From Rhodobacterales bacterium (GTDB taxonomy: Bacteria > Myxococcota_A > UBA796 > GCA-2862545): 42,320 bases of DNA. Positions within the stretch are counted from its first letter, which is position 1. Each line of letters begins with the position of its first letter. Positions 16,472 through 24,344 of the stretch are shown one piece after another. Under the pieces are notes generated by a model. The model saw only the letters and a list, made by a program, of their open reading frames with translations. It did no database searches and had not been told where the DNA came from. The position numbers and the translations under genes are program-made. Where the stretch lies: positions 1 through 42,320 of the forward strand of contig JAACDH010000182.1 of the NCBI GenBank assembly GCA_009936995.1. The letters run 5' to 3'.

Positions 16472-18985
16472 CTACAGGGACCACGTTCCGATGTTGCCTT
16501 GGGCGTCGACCACTTCGATGAAGGTGGCGTCGGAGGGAACGTCTCCGCTGAGCGTGCTGCGCAGGTTTTCACTGACGGGATCGAGGTTGAGGTTCACGTC
16601 TCCGCTGGGCGCGTTGATGTGGACCTCGACCGGCCCTTGGATGGGATTATCGCCGCGGTAATCACCGTCCATATGGATGAGCCGGTAGCCCCGGTTGGGC
16701 GCGTGCATGGCCGCCGTGAGGGTGATGCCGTCGAAGGCGACGTCGAGGTCGGCGGGCACGATCTCGAACGCGTCGGAGGTGACCTCGTACGACTCACCGG
16801 TCCACGGGTAGGTCTCGTTGCCGCCGATATACGTGGTTCCCGTGACGTGGAATCGGTAGGTTCCCAGGGGCAAACCCATGCGGTTCTTGCTGTTGTTGAC
16901 CGGCTGCCATCCAGCCCAGTAGGTGTGGGTTTGTGGCGCGGTCGCCGGCGAGAGCGGCAGGGGGGTGTGGCCCAAGACGATGTCGGGCTTGCCCTCGTCG
17001 ATCAGGCGGCCGGACGGCGTGGTGAGTGCAACCCAGGCGCCGCCATCTTGGCGTTCGATAGTCACTTGAGGGTTGTCGATTCCGGGGTCTCCGCCCATCC
17101 AGGCGAACTGGAGTACTTGCTGGCCACGGGGCACTTGGGCCGGCAACACCAGGTCGGGCTCGATGCTGAGGGGCGTCCACAGGTACTCGGGCACCTCGGT
17201 GAGCGCAGTTCCAGCCTCGGGGGTGATGTCCGGCTGTAGGGTGGGCATGGGCGCTTCTGGGTAGGCCGTGCGCGAGAACCTGCCGAGGGGATCGGGGTCT
17301 TCGTGCACATCGGTGGCCAGCACCTCACCGATCATGTTGAGCATGCCCTCTAGGACGTGCTCGCCGGCCAGTGGGCCCCAGAACGCGATGTCGGCCTCGT
17401 AATCGCCGAGGAGGAAATCTTCGGGGATCTGCAGGTAGCCGACGTGGTCTTGGCTGTACGAGATCATCAGCGCGTTGTCGTAGCCCTGCTCGGCCTTGGC
17501 CCGCCGGCGGAACTGCTCGTTGTACATGGAGGTGGCTTCGCCGGGAAGGAAGCCCAGCAGCAGCTCTTCGGTGGTGGTGGTGCCGTCTTCTTTCAGGACG
17601 GGAATGGGGCCCATGCGGGTGGCGGTGGTGCCGGCCTTGAGGGTGGACGGCAGGGGCAGCGGCATCTCTTCTTCGGTGAGTTCGAAGAACACGAGCAGCA
17701 GGCGGCTGATCAGCTCGACGTCCATGCAGTTGGAGTAGGGCCACACGTTGGAGTCCAGCTTGCCGATGGGGAAGTCGAGATCGCCGGTTCCACAGAAGGC
17801 GTGCCCAAACTGGGAGTTGAACTCGTCGAAGGGAGAGCTGAGGGTGCCGTCTTCGTTGTAGACGATGTCGTCGGCCTTGGCCTCGGCGTCGAAGGGCAGG
17901 TAGCTCCAGTCCACGGTTCCGCCGCGGGTGACGCGGATCTGCGTGGGGTGGGTGGGGATGGACCGGCTGGCGGTCTCGAGGCGGATGTCGTCGGCGCTGG
18001 TGGGCACCCGACTCCACAGGTCGAGGATGCGGGGTGCGGCCAGCTCGCCGACGCTCTCGAGGCGGGCGTAGTCGTCTTGGACGCCGCGGGGAGATTGATC
18101 GCCGCCCGAGCCCTGGGTGAACATGGCGATGACCGGCTCGTCGGAGATCTCGGCGAAGGCCTCGGTGACGGCCATCTCGACGTGCAGTCCGCTGTCGCCG
18201 CTGACCATGGGGCTGTCGGCGTCGAGGATGATGCCGTGCATGCCGTAGTTGAACAGCATGGCGATGGGCTTGTCTTCCATCGTGTCGAAGCGCATCACCC
18301 CTAAGTAGGGATCTTTTTTGCCGACCCAGTCGGGGCTGTCGTCGCCCCAGGGGCGCAGCTCGTTGTTGATGCCGCGACGATCGCTGTAGATTTGGTCGTT
18401 CGGATCCCAGTCCTTGTCCCAGCCTATGCCAATCTTGGCGGGCTGAAGCTTGTCGAATGCGTCGATGGCGACGTCGGTGATTTGCTGGCTGAAGCGCTCG
18501 CCGTTCTCGGCGTTGTACTTGTCGGAGCCCAGGTAGAACGGGATGGCCTGGCTGAAGGAGCCCCACGAGCTGTGGCTGTGGTTGGTGGTGTGAATCACCT
18601 TTCCTTCGAGGTCGAGTCCGGTGGCGGCGCCAATCTTCTCTTCGAGGTCGTCGACGAGACCGTCGAAGCTGTAGATGGAGTCGGTCTTGGTGAGAACCAA
18701 GTGGTCGTCGCCGTTCTCAATCCAGATGACCTTGATCTGCGGGAAGGTCTGGATGCCCGTGCTGGGCCCGAAATCTACGATGTAGTTGGAGTCGCGGTCA
18801 TCCTGGTTAGACCAGTGCCCGAGGCACTGACAGCGGGCGGTGAATCCACCTAATCCGGTGCCGAGCGGCAGCCGCAGGTAGCCTTCGGCGGCGCCCACAT
18901 TGGGCGAACCGGCGACGACAGGGGCGGGGACGGATTCTTGCCACTCGTCGGTGACGCAGGCGAAAAGAGAGAGCAGGAGCAGCAT
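16472..18985 (-). CDS. Neutral/alkaline ceramidase-like lipoprotein
   Basis: The protein has 837 residues with a lipoprotein signal (LLSLFAC, lipidated Cys10). Neutral-ceramidase landmarks are in order: the zinc-binding HTTNHSHSSWG (His136/His138), NYGMHG (second His ligand, His250), and QGSGGDQSPRG, which matches the nucleophile motif (SNAGDVSP in the Pseudomonas enzyme) with Ser293. The last 160 residues form the family's immunoglobulin-like C-terminal domain. Neutral ceramidases hydrolyse the amide of ceramide to sphingosine and a fatty acid. The lipid anchor suggests action at the cell envelope. The true substrate could be another N-acyl lipid. A GGAG ribosome site lies within a hairpin just before the ATG. 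dNK follows without a gap. Confidence 0.85.
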   Translation of the reverse strand: MLLLLSLFACVTDEWQESVPAPVVAGSPNVGAAEGYLRLPLGTGLGGFTARCQCLGHWSNQDDRDSNYIVDFGPSTGIQTFPQIKVIWIENGDDHLVLTKTDSIYSFDGLVDDLEEKIGAATGLDLEGKVIHTTNHSHSSWGSFSQAIPFYLGSDKYNAENGERFSQQITDVAIDAFDKLQPAKIGIGWDKDWDPNDQIYSDRRGINNELRPWGDDSPDWVGKKDPYLGVMRFDTMEDKPIAMLFNYGMHGIILDADSPMVSGDSGLHVEMAVTEAFAEISDEPVIAMFTQGSGGDQSPRGVQDDYARLESVGELAAPRILDLWSRVPTSADDIRLETASRSIPTHPTQIRVTRGGTVDWSYLPFDAEAKADDIVYNEDGTLSSPFDEFNSQFGHAFCGTGDLDFPIGKLDSNVWPYSNCMDVELISRLLLVFFELTEEEMPLPLPSTLKAGTTATRMGPIPVLKEDGTTTTEELLLGFLPGEATSMYNEQFRRRAKAEQGYDNALMISYSQDHVGYLQIPEDFLLGDYEADIAFWGPLAGEHVLEGMLNMIGEVLATDVHEDPDPLGRFSRTAYPEAPMPTLQPDITPEAGTALTEVPEYLWTPLSIEPDLVLPAQVPRGQQVLQFAWMGGDPGIDNPQVTIERQDGGAWVALTTPSGRLIDEGKPDIVLGHTPLPLSPATAPQTHTYWAGWQPVNNSKNRMGLPLGTYRFHVTGTTYIGGNETYPWTGESYEVTSDAFEIVPADLDVAFDGITLTAAMHAPNRGYRLIHMDGDYRGDNPIQGPVEVHINAPSGDVNLNLDPVSENLRSTLSGDVPSDATFIEVVDAQGNIGTWSL

Positions 18986-18990
18986 GGGGA

Positions 18991-19013
18991 ACTCCGGATG
19001 GCGCGGCCGGAGT
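18991..19013 (-). promoter_or_regulatory. Hairpin covering the ribosome-binding site of the ceramidase gene
   Basis: ACTCCGG (18991-18997) and CCGGAGT (19007-19013) form a perfect 7-bp stem with a 9-base loop. On the minus-strand transcript the proximal arm contains the GGAG that would serve as ribosome site for the ATG at 18985. Folding would hide that site, so translation could be controlled by RNA structure. This is inference from the sequence only. Confidence 0.45.
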
Positions 19014-19251
19014 GTACAGCCTGCGTGCGTCTACGCCCAGTGTTGGATCGGAGACGATGACTTCTAGCGCGTAGGAATGAGCGCAACCGCCGAGATTTGG
19101 TGCGGTCGGCAGGGATCCTCAACGGCGGTTGCACAACATCGGTTCGAGCGATGGATGCAATGAGGTGTGCAGAGCCGCAAGGGGCTCTTCGAGTGGGTGC
19201 GTTGGAATACGGCGAAAGGAGTGCCAGCACAGGTCGCTTGGTTGCGGTATC

Positions 19252-19280
19252 TTGACAGCGCGCGAGGCCGGACTCATATT
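19252..19280 (+). promoter_or_regulatory. Sigma70-like promoter for the lipoprotein-GMC operon
   Basis: A consensus -35 TTGACA (19252-19257) is followed after exactly 17 bases by CATATT (19275-19280), which matches TATAAT at four of six positions. Transcription would start near 19287, about 20 bases before the ATG at 19307. The ribosome site AGGAG lies in that short leader. Confidence 0.6.
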
Positions 19281-19306
19281 GGCCGCCGCATCCGCTAGGA
19301 GACTCC

Positions 19307-20335
19307 ATGTCCGCAATCCGATTCCTGCCCTTCGTCGCTCTTCTCTTCGCCTGTGGTGGCAACGACGGAGGCGACGACTCTGGTGGAATTAGCGCCATCG
19401 AAGACGGTCGTTTTAGCGAGTTCATCTTCGTCGACACAGAAGGGGTCAGCGTTACCGGCGACTTTACCGGTCTTCCCGACGGCGGAAACGTCTGGGCCGA
19501 CACCCCCTGGCTCACTCAAACGGTCATTGCGGCCGGCGACTTGTCCGTCGAAGCCACGGTCGAGGATTTTCAAGAAGACACCCTCGAGCCCGACCGCAGC
19601 GTCGACCTCTGGTTTGTCGACGCGGTCACCGCCACCCCCGACCAAAGCACGGTCAGCGACGTGAACGGTGCGGTGTCCATGGCGGCCAAGTCCTGTCAGA
19701 TGATGGTGTACCGGGTCGACGGTGACCCCTCCCGCGCCAAGCGCACCTACAAGGGCCACCACAGCTACTCCCCCGAGGCAGACGGCGTGATTGACGACGC
19801 GCTCTTTGTGTCGGTTTCCGACATCACCTACAAGCTGATTCCCTCGATGCTCGGCCTCACCGTTGACGTCGATAAGGCGATTATCGCAGGTACAGCCTAC
19901 GACATCATGCGCGACGCCGGCCTGCCCAGCGACGTTGACATCGGCAAGATCGAGGGCGCCCAGGTCATCGTCTACGACGAGAATGGCAAGGTTCCCGACA
20001 CCGTATCCATCCACTACTTCACCGAGTCCTTCCCCGACCGCGACCAGCGGTGGACCAGCGAAGATGGCCTGTGGATTGCCGCCAACGTGCCTCCGGGAGT
20101 CCTTCGGGTCGAGCTGTACGGCGTAGTGGGCGGTGAGCTCAAGCTTCTGGGCGCGACCCTCGTCGTAAGCGAAGCCGACAGCATCAACATCTCGAACGTG
20201 TACTCGGGCTACGGCGATGGCGTGAAGTACGGCAACGCCTGCGAAGTGGGCGCGGGTGCCACGGGAACCACCACCACGGGAACCACCACCACGGGTACGA
20301 CCACCACCCCTATGACCGGCATCATGCCGACCTAG
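19307..20335 (+). CDS. Lipoprotein of unknown function with a carboxypeptidase-regulatory-like domain
   Basis: The protein has 342 residues with lipoprotein signal LLFAC (Cys16) and a Gly/Asp-rich tether. The middle of the protein is not recognised. Residues of about 190-295 look like a CarboxypepD-regulatory/SdrD-B-like beta sandwich: IEGAQVIVYDENG, the SEDGLWIAANVPPG turn, and a closing strand. The C-terminus is a Thr/Gly low-complexity tail (GTTTT repeats) of a kind often seen in surface lipoproteins of large-genome deltaproteobacteria. It is the first gene of a five-gene operon and has its own promoter and an AGGAG site. It may be a structural or binding partner of the outer-membrane barrel that follows after 33 bases. 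No catalytic motif is visible. Confidence 0.8.
   Translation: MSAIRFLPFVALLFACGGNDGGDDSGGISAIEDGRFSEFIFVDTEGVSVTGDFTGLPDGGNVWADTPWLTQTVIAAGDLSVEATVEDFQEDTLEPDRSVDLWFVDAVTATPDQSTVSDVNGAVSMAAKSCQMMVYRVDGDPSRAKRTYKGHHSYSPEADGVIDDALFVSVSDITYKLIPSMLGLTVDVDKAIIAGTAYDIMRDAGLPSDVDIGKIEGAQVIVYDENGKVPDTVSIHYFTESFPDRDQRWTSEDGLWIAANVPPGVLRVELYGVVGGELKLLGATLVVSEADSINISNVYSGYGDGVKYGNACEVGAGATGTTTTGTTTTGTTTTPMTGIMPT
20261..20305. repeat. 15-bp tandem repeat, three units
   Basis: Three units of ACGGGAACCACCACC (20261, 20276, 20291; the last with two changes) encode the TGTTT tail of the lipoprotein at 19307-20335. Simple coding repeat. Confidence 0.9.
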
Positions 20336-20368
20336 TCTTGAGCGTCGACCATCGACCTAGGAGAACTC

Positions 20369-22270
20369 TTGAAGCGGTTTACAGCGATCGGATTGGTTTG
20401 TGCTTTGGCACTTCCCGCCTATGCTCAAGACAAGACGGTGACGCCTCCCAGCGATGGGCCCACGGTCACTCGGCCAGCGGATGCAGAAGACAACGTCACC
20501 GAGGCTGAAGAAGCGCCCGAAGCACACCCCTCGCACACGGTCTCTCCGCCCGAGCCAGGTCCAGATTTCGAGTCGCTCCAGGCGCAGATGGCCGCCCAGG
20601 CCGAAGTCCTCGCCGCTCAACAGGTCGCCCTCGAAGACCTCCAAGAGCAGCTCGCGCGCACCCAGCTCGAGCGCATCAAACCGACGAAGATCGAGTACGG
20701 CGTCGAGGGGCATTACCGTGTTCGCGGCTACATCTTCAACCACCTCTTCTCCTCGCAGACCGAAGGCAAGAGCTACCTGGGCGACGCCCGCTACATGCAG
20801 CAGCGCCTGTGGTTGCGGCCCACGTTCAACTACAACGACCTCGCCAAGGCCTTTGTTGAGGTTCGCGCGCTCGACGACGCCATTCTCGGCGACAATATGT
20901 CCCTCGGCAGCACCGCATTGTTCGCCGACACACCCAGCAACACCAACCTCACCGGCCAAGACTTCGGCAGCGTGAACATCAGCCGGGCCTGGATGGAGGT
21001 CACCCTTCCCGTCGGCATTTTGCGCGTGGGGCGGCAGCCGTCCCAATGGGGCATGGGCCTGCTCGCAAACGACGGCGAGGGATTCGACCAGACGTTCGGC
21101 GAGAAGCACTACGGCAGCACCAACGACCGCATTCTGTTCGCCACCCGACCCCTGGCGATCTACGAAAAGATCACCGGCAAGGAAGACTCAGGCATTCCGC
21201 TCATCGCCGCGGTGGCGGTCGACCGGCTGGTCGAAGACCCGCTCACCCAGTACTACGGATTCAAGTGCAGCCCCGGTCTGGTCCAGGGCGTCGATGACGA
21301 CTACAGTCGCACGTGCGACCCGGACGGCGACGGCACCACCGATCTGGACCACAGCTACACCGACGACGAGTTCCTGGCCTCCGACCGTGGCCAAGACTGG
21401 TGGGCCGACCAAAACGACGACGTCATGCAGATGGTGTACGTGCTCGCCTACAGAGGCGAAGACGTCAACTACCTGGGTGGCACCAACGATCTCACCATTG
21501 GCACGTGGGTGGTCGACCGCAAGCAGGCCGAGACCGACAGCTCGGTGCTCATCGTCGACGCATACATTAAGGCCAAGGCGCACAACGTGTTCCTCGAGTT
21601 CGAGGGCATCCGCATCACCGGCGACACCCGGGCCATCGCGCTGCAGGGCTCCATCGACCCCACCAACCCCGACCCCCTCGCCAAGAAGGCGAATATCTGG
21701 GGCTACGTGGGTCGGACAGGCTACGAAAAGCCTAGTTACAAGGTCTCGTTCGAGCACGGATATGCCAGCGGCGATGACAACGCTGCCGATGGCGACTTCA
21801 CCGGTCGTCCGCTGCACCCCGACCACAACGTCGGCCTGATCATGTACGAAGAAGTCCTGTCGCGGGTCACCTCGCAGCTGTGGACCTCCGAGGCCAGTGG
21901 TCTGTGGAGCAAGGGTGGCGTGTACAACAGCCGCTACATCTTCCCCACGGCCCACGTCTATCCCCTCGAAGACTGGGAGCTGGTGGCGGGCTTCCTCACC
22001 GCTTGGCCCGACCGTCCCGATGGCGCCATCATCCGCTGCCGCGACTCCGATAAGGGCGACTGCAACCTACCGAGTACGCTACAGGCAACCTCCGATACCC
22101 TCGGTTGGGAAGTGGACTTCGGCATTAAGCATCGCTTGCAAAAACACGTTTTACTCGCCCTAGAAGGGGGTGCCGCTAAGATCACCGACCGCGTGCCCCT
22201 CGAGGCCGCCGGCCTGAACCCCAAGGGCAAGTTCTTCACGTTGCAGACCCGCCTCGCCTACGAGTTCTAA
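20369..22270 (+). CDS. Outer-membrane beta-barrel (porin-like) protein with coiled-coil N-terminus
   Basis: The protein has 633 residues. The start is TTG, supported by TAGGAGAA a few bases upstream. A signal peptide ends at AYA-QD (residue 19/20). A heptad-rich segment at about 68-100 (LQAQMAAQAEVLAAQQVALEDLQEQL) is a coiled coil, as in trimeric porins with periplasmic stalks. The rest shows alternating strands with aromatic girdles, for example IEYGVEGHYRVRGYIF, YMQQRLWLRPTFNY and AFVEVRALDDAILG, and it ends in LAYEF with the terminal Phe expected for BAM-dependent insertion. The segment VGRQPSQWGMGLLAND is shared by alginate-export and DUF1302-type barrels. It is second in the operon and overlaps the next gene (TAATG). 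The transported substrate is unknown. Confidence 0.8.
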   Translation: MKRFTAIGLVCALALPAYAQDKTVTPPSDGPTVTRPADAEDNVTEAEEAPEAHPSHTVSPPEPGPDFESLQAQMAAQAEVLAAQQVALEDLQEQLARTQLERIKPTKIEYGVEGHYRVRGYIFNHLFSSQTEGKSYLGDARYMQQRLWLRPTFNYNDLAKAFVEVRALDDAILGDNMSLGSTALFADTPSNTNLTGQDFGSVNISRAWMEVTLPVGILRVGRQPSQWGMGLLANDGEGFDQTFGEKHYGSTNDRILFATRPLAIYEKITGKEDSGIPLIAAVAVDRLVEDPLTQYYGFKCSPGLVQGVDDDYSRTCDPDGDGTTDLDHSYTDDEFLASDRGQDWWADQNDDVMQMVYVLAYRGEDVNYLGGTNDLTIGTWVVDRKQAETDSSVLIVDAYIKAKAHNVFLEFEGIRITGDTRAIALQGSIDPTNPDPLAKKANIWGYVGRTGYEKPSYKVSFEHGYASGDDNAADGDFTGRPLHPDHNVGLIMYEEVLSRVTSQLWTSEASGLWSKGGVYNSRYIFPTAHVYPLEDWELVAGFLTAWPDRPDGAIIRCRDSDKGDCNLPSTLQATSDTLGWEVDFGIKHRLQKHVLLALEGGAAKITDRVPLEAAGLNPKGKFFTLQTRLAYEF

Positions 22271-23838
22271 TGTGTGGCGCGCCGCTGCTTTTCCTCGTTC
22301 TGGGCTGTGGCGGCCTGTCGGAATCCCTTTGGCCCACAGTCCCTGTTGACGACGGGTTCGACGGTGACGAGGTCATCTGGACGCAACCGGTCACCTCGGC
22401 GCCGCAGACGATGCCCGACTATGCGACCGACTTGCCGCCCGACCCGATGCAGCTGCCGGCCGATACCCGAGACATGCTGCAGCAACGATTGTGTTCGGGG
22501 CACGATAAAACGTACAATAATGCAGTCTTTACAGCGCTTCGTGCCAATCCGGAGAGCTGGTGGGTGAACCTGCTGCTCGACGGCTGTGCACCCCAGCCCG
22601 CGTTGTGTGACCACCTGTTCGAGCACTTGGCCGAGCACCCCGAGGCTGTCGAGGCCGATACGCTCTGGCATGTGGCAGGCAGCTGCGCGCTTCCCAGATA
22701 CGGGCCGTATTTTCTCGATGAAAATGCGACCGATATTGCCGTTTTAGACTGGTTTGCTGGTCAGGAACGGCAGATGCGACCCCAGGCGAACGACCGGGCT
22801 TTCCAGGCTGCGCTGCTCCGGTTGCACCAGTCGGATCTACACGGCCATCACGCCCGGTTGGTGGCCGGGGCCTTCCCTGATCCAAGAGCTGCCAAGTCGA
22901 TTAAGACCGCCCTCGCCAACGCCCCAGACGATCAACGAGCCGGCTTGGCCTTCGCGTTGTTCCGCCAAACGGACACCGACAGTCAGGCCCGACTGGCCAC
23001 GGCCTGCGTCGACGACCCCACGCACTACGCCTGCGTAGAAGGACAGTCGAAGCTAGTGAACCTCACCGAAGTAGTGCGGTCCGAAGACGTTGATCTCTCG
23101 GCCCTGTACGACCGGTTCGGCGCCTACCGATCCACCGTCGACGAGGCGCTCTCGGCCTGCCTCCTAGCGGCCGCGGTGGGCGATCTGAGCGACGAACGGG
23201 GCCTGGCCTGTGCCTCGACGCTGTCTGGTGCGGGCGCCGCAGTCGATGGCATCCTCGATGGTGCCGACCTCGACGAGCTGCCGCGCTGGAAGGCGGTCCG
23301 AGCCCAGTGGCAGGACGCCGGAACAGCAGGGTTACCACAGGCTTTGGTCGATCGCGGTCTGCTGGCCGAGCGTCCCCAAGCCGTAGACTCCAAGGCGCCA
23401 CCCGTCACCGCAGCCCAGTGGATGACCCAGTCCGAACAGGGCATCTGGCAGGTGTGGCGCCGGGACAGCCGCCAGATTGTTCACCAACTGGCGGCTCAAA
23501 TTCCCGCACTCCGCCCGTTGTGGGTGGGGGGGCGCTCAGCGGTCGTCTTGCAGGCCGACTCGCCCGGGCCCAGCCCCGAGGTGTTTGTGTGGCGGGATGG
23601 ACAGCGTCTGCGGGCGCTCACCAACGACGCCTATGGTGGGTCGCGTCAGGCCATTGGTATGGTCAACCAGCTGCTCGTCGACGCCAAAGCTTCCGAGCGC
23701 GTGTTGCTGACCGACGATGGTCACGCCATCTGGGGTTCAGAAAGCGCCCTTCGAAAGGCAATCGCTGACGGCTGGTTCGTGGCCGCTCAGCGGCAGCCCA
23801 CGCAGGTCGACGCGCAGGACACCGGAGTGATGCCGTGA
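22270..23838 (+). CDS. Lipoprotein of unknown function, probably helical-repeat
   Basis: The protein has 522 residues, with its ATG overlapping the upstream TAA. The N-terminus FLVLGCGG is a lipobox with Cys13. The body is rich in Ala, Leu, Asp and Arg with spaced helix-like blocks (ALLRLHQSDLHGHHARLVAG, AKSIKTALANAPDDQRAGLAFALF) that suggest a TPR/HEAT-like solenoid. The last 130 residues look more strand-rich (GIWQVWRRDSRQIV, SAVVLQAD). No CxxCH haem motif or enzyme signature is present, so it is not the cytochrome partner of the GMC enzyme downstream. I do not recognise the family. Overlap with the next gene (GTGA) places it firmly in the operon. Confidence 0.78.
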   Translation: MCGAPLLFLVLGCGGLSESLWPTVPVDDGFDGDEVIWTQPVTSAPQTMPDYATDLPPDPMQLPADTRDMLQQRLCSGHDKTYNNAVFTALRANPESWWVNLLLDGCAPQPALCDHLFEHLAEHPEAVEADTLWHVAGSCALPRYGPYFLDENATDIAVLDWFAGQERQMRPQANDRAFQAALLRLHQSDLHGHHARLVAGAFPDPRAAKSIKTALANAPDDQRAGLAFALFRQTDTDSQARLATACVDDPTHYACVEGQSKLVNLTEVVRSEDVDLSALYDRFGAYRSTVDEALSACLLAAAVGDLSDERGLACASTLSGAGAAVDGILDGADLDELPRWKAVRAQWQDAGTAGLPQALVDRGLLAERPQAVDSKAPPVTAAQWMTQSEQGIWQVWRRDSRQIVHQLAAQIPALRPLWVGGRSAVVLQADSPGPSPEVFVWRDGQRLRALTNDAYGGSRQAIGMVNQLLVDAKASERVLLTDDGHAIWGSESALRKAIADGWFVAAQRQPTQVDAQDTGVMP

Positions 23839-24344
23839 AGATCACCCGACGTCAGATCTTGGCCGCCGCCGCCGCCGTGCCCGTTGTCGGGGGCCTCGCA
23901 GCCGGCACAACGGCGTGGCGATGGTACGATCGTCCTGCAAAGCAGGGGTTAAAAGCACTGTCCGAAGAGGAGTATGGCTTTGTACAGTCCATGGCCGAGG
24001 CTTGGATGCCGCCGGGTGGTGTGCCGGCACTCTCGGGGTCCGACGCTGACTTGGGCGCGTTCTTCGACGACTGCGTCGACGCCATGACCGACCAAACTGG
24101 ACGCGAGCTCAAGCTGTTACTGCACGCGCTTGACGCCCTCACGGTTCTAACCCACCTGGGTCACTTTCAGACGCTGCCGCTGGCCACCCGCACCGCCGTG
24201 CTCACCGGCTGGATGGACTCGCCGGTGTACCTCATCCGCGATGCGGTCGCTGGCGTGATGGTGCTCATGGGCGTCGGCTGGACCACCCATCCCGATGTCG
24301 TGCACCTCTTCAAACCCCTTTACCGCTGTGGATACGGCCGATGA
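23835..24344 (+). CDS. Tat-signal small subunit of a GMC dehydrogenase (gluconate 2-dehydrogenase subunit 3-like)
   Basis: The protein has 169 residues with a GTG start overlapping the upstream stop. The N-terminus KITRRQILAAAAAVPVVGG is a twin-arginine signal. The body (LSEEEYGFVQSMAEAWMPP, then a helical region and WMDSP near the end) has the pattern of the gluconate_2-dh3 family. Such small subunits carry the Tat signal and co-export the FAD subunit, which has none. The next gene encodes exactly such an FAD subunit, overlapping by ATGA. It probably acts as export and assembly partner in the periplasm. Confidence 0.82.
   Translation: MKITRRQILAAAAAVPVVGGLAAGTTAWRWYDRPAKQGLKALSEEEYGFVQSMAEAWMPPGGVPALSGSDADLGAFFDDCVDAMTDQTGRELKLLLHALDALTVLTHLGHFQTLPLATRTAVLTGWMDSPVYLIRDAVAGVMVLMGVGWTTHPDVVHLFKPLYRCGYGR

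Larger units (their letters stand above)
18986..19306. other. Divergent intergenic region (321 bp) with several inverted repeats
   Basis: No convincing gene lies in this stretch between the ceramidase gene (-) and the lipoprotein operon (+). It holds a 7-bp hairpin over the ceramidase ribosome site (18991-19013). A 10-bp perfect inverted repeat, GCAACCGCCG (19083-19092) with CGGCGGTTGC (19123-19132), is followed by a small hairpin with stem CATCG/CGATG (19137-19153). A hairpin AGAGCC/GGCTCT lies at 19171-19188, and a sigma70-type promoter at 19252-19280 reads rightward. The repeats lie upstream of that promoter, so they may be operators or the leader of a leftward transcript. Confidence 0.6.

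Noticed and set aside
17357-18304. Open frame on the + strand opposite the ceramidase gene
   Set aside because: Low-complexity Gly/Val/Glu translation with no signal or motif; the minus strand has a clear enzyme.
19137-19153. T-arm-like hairpin CATCG-GTTCGAG-CGATG suggesting a tRNA
   Set aside because: The loop is shifted relative to the canonical TTCRANN loop closed by G-C, and no acceptor, D or anticodon arms fit around it.
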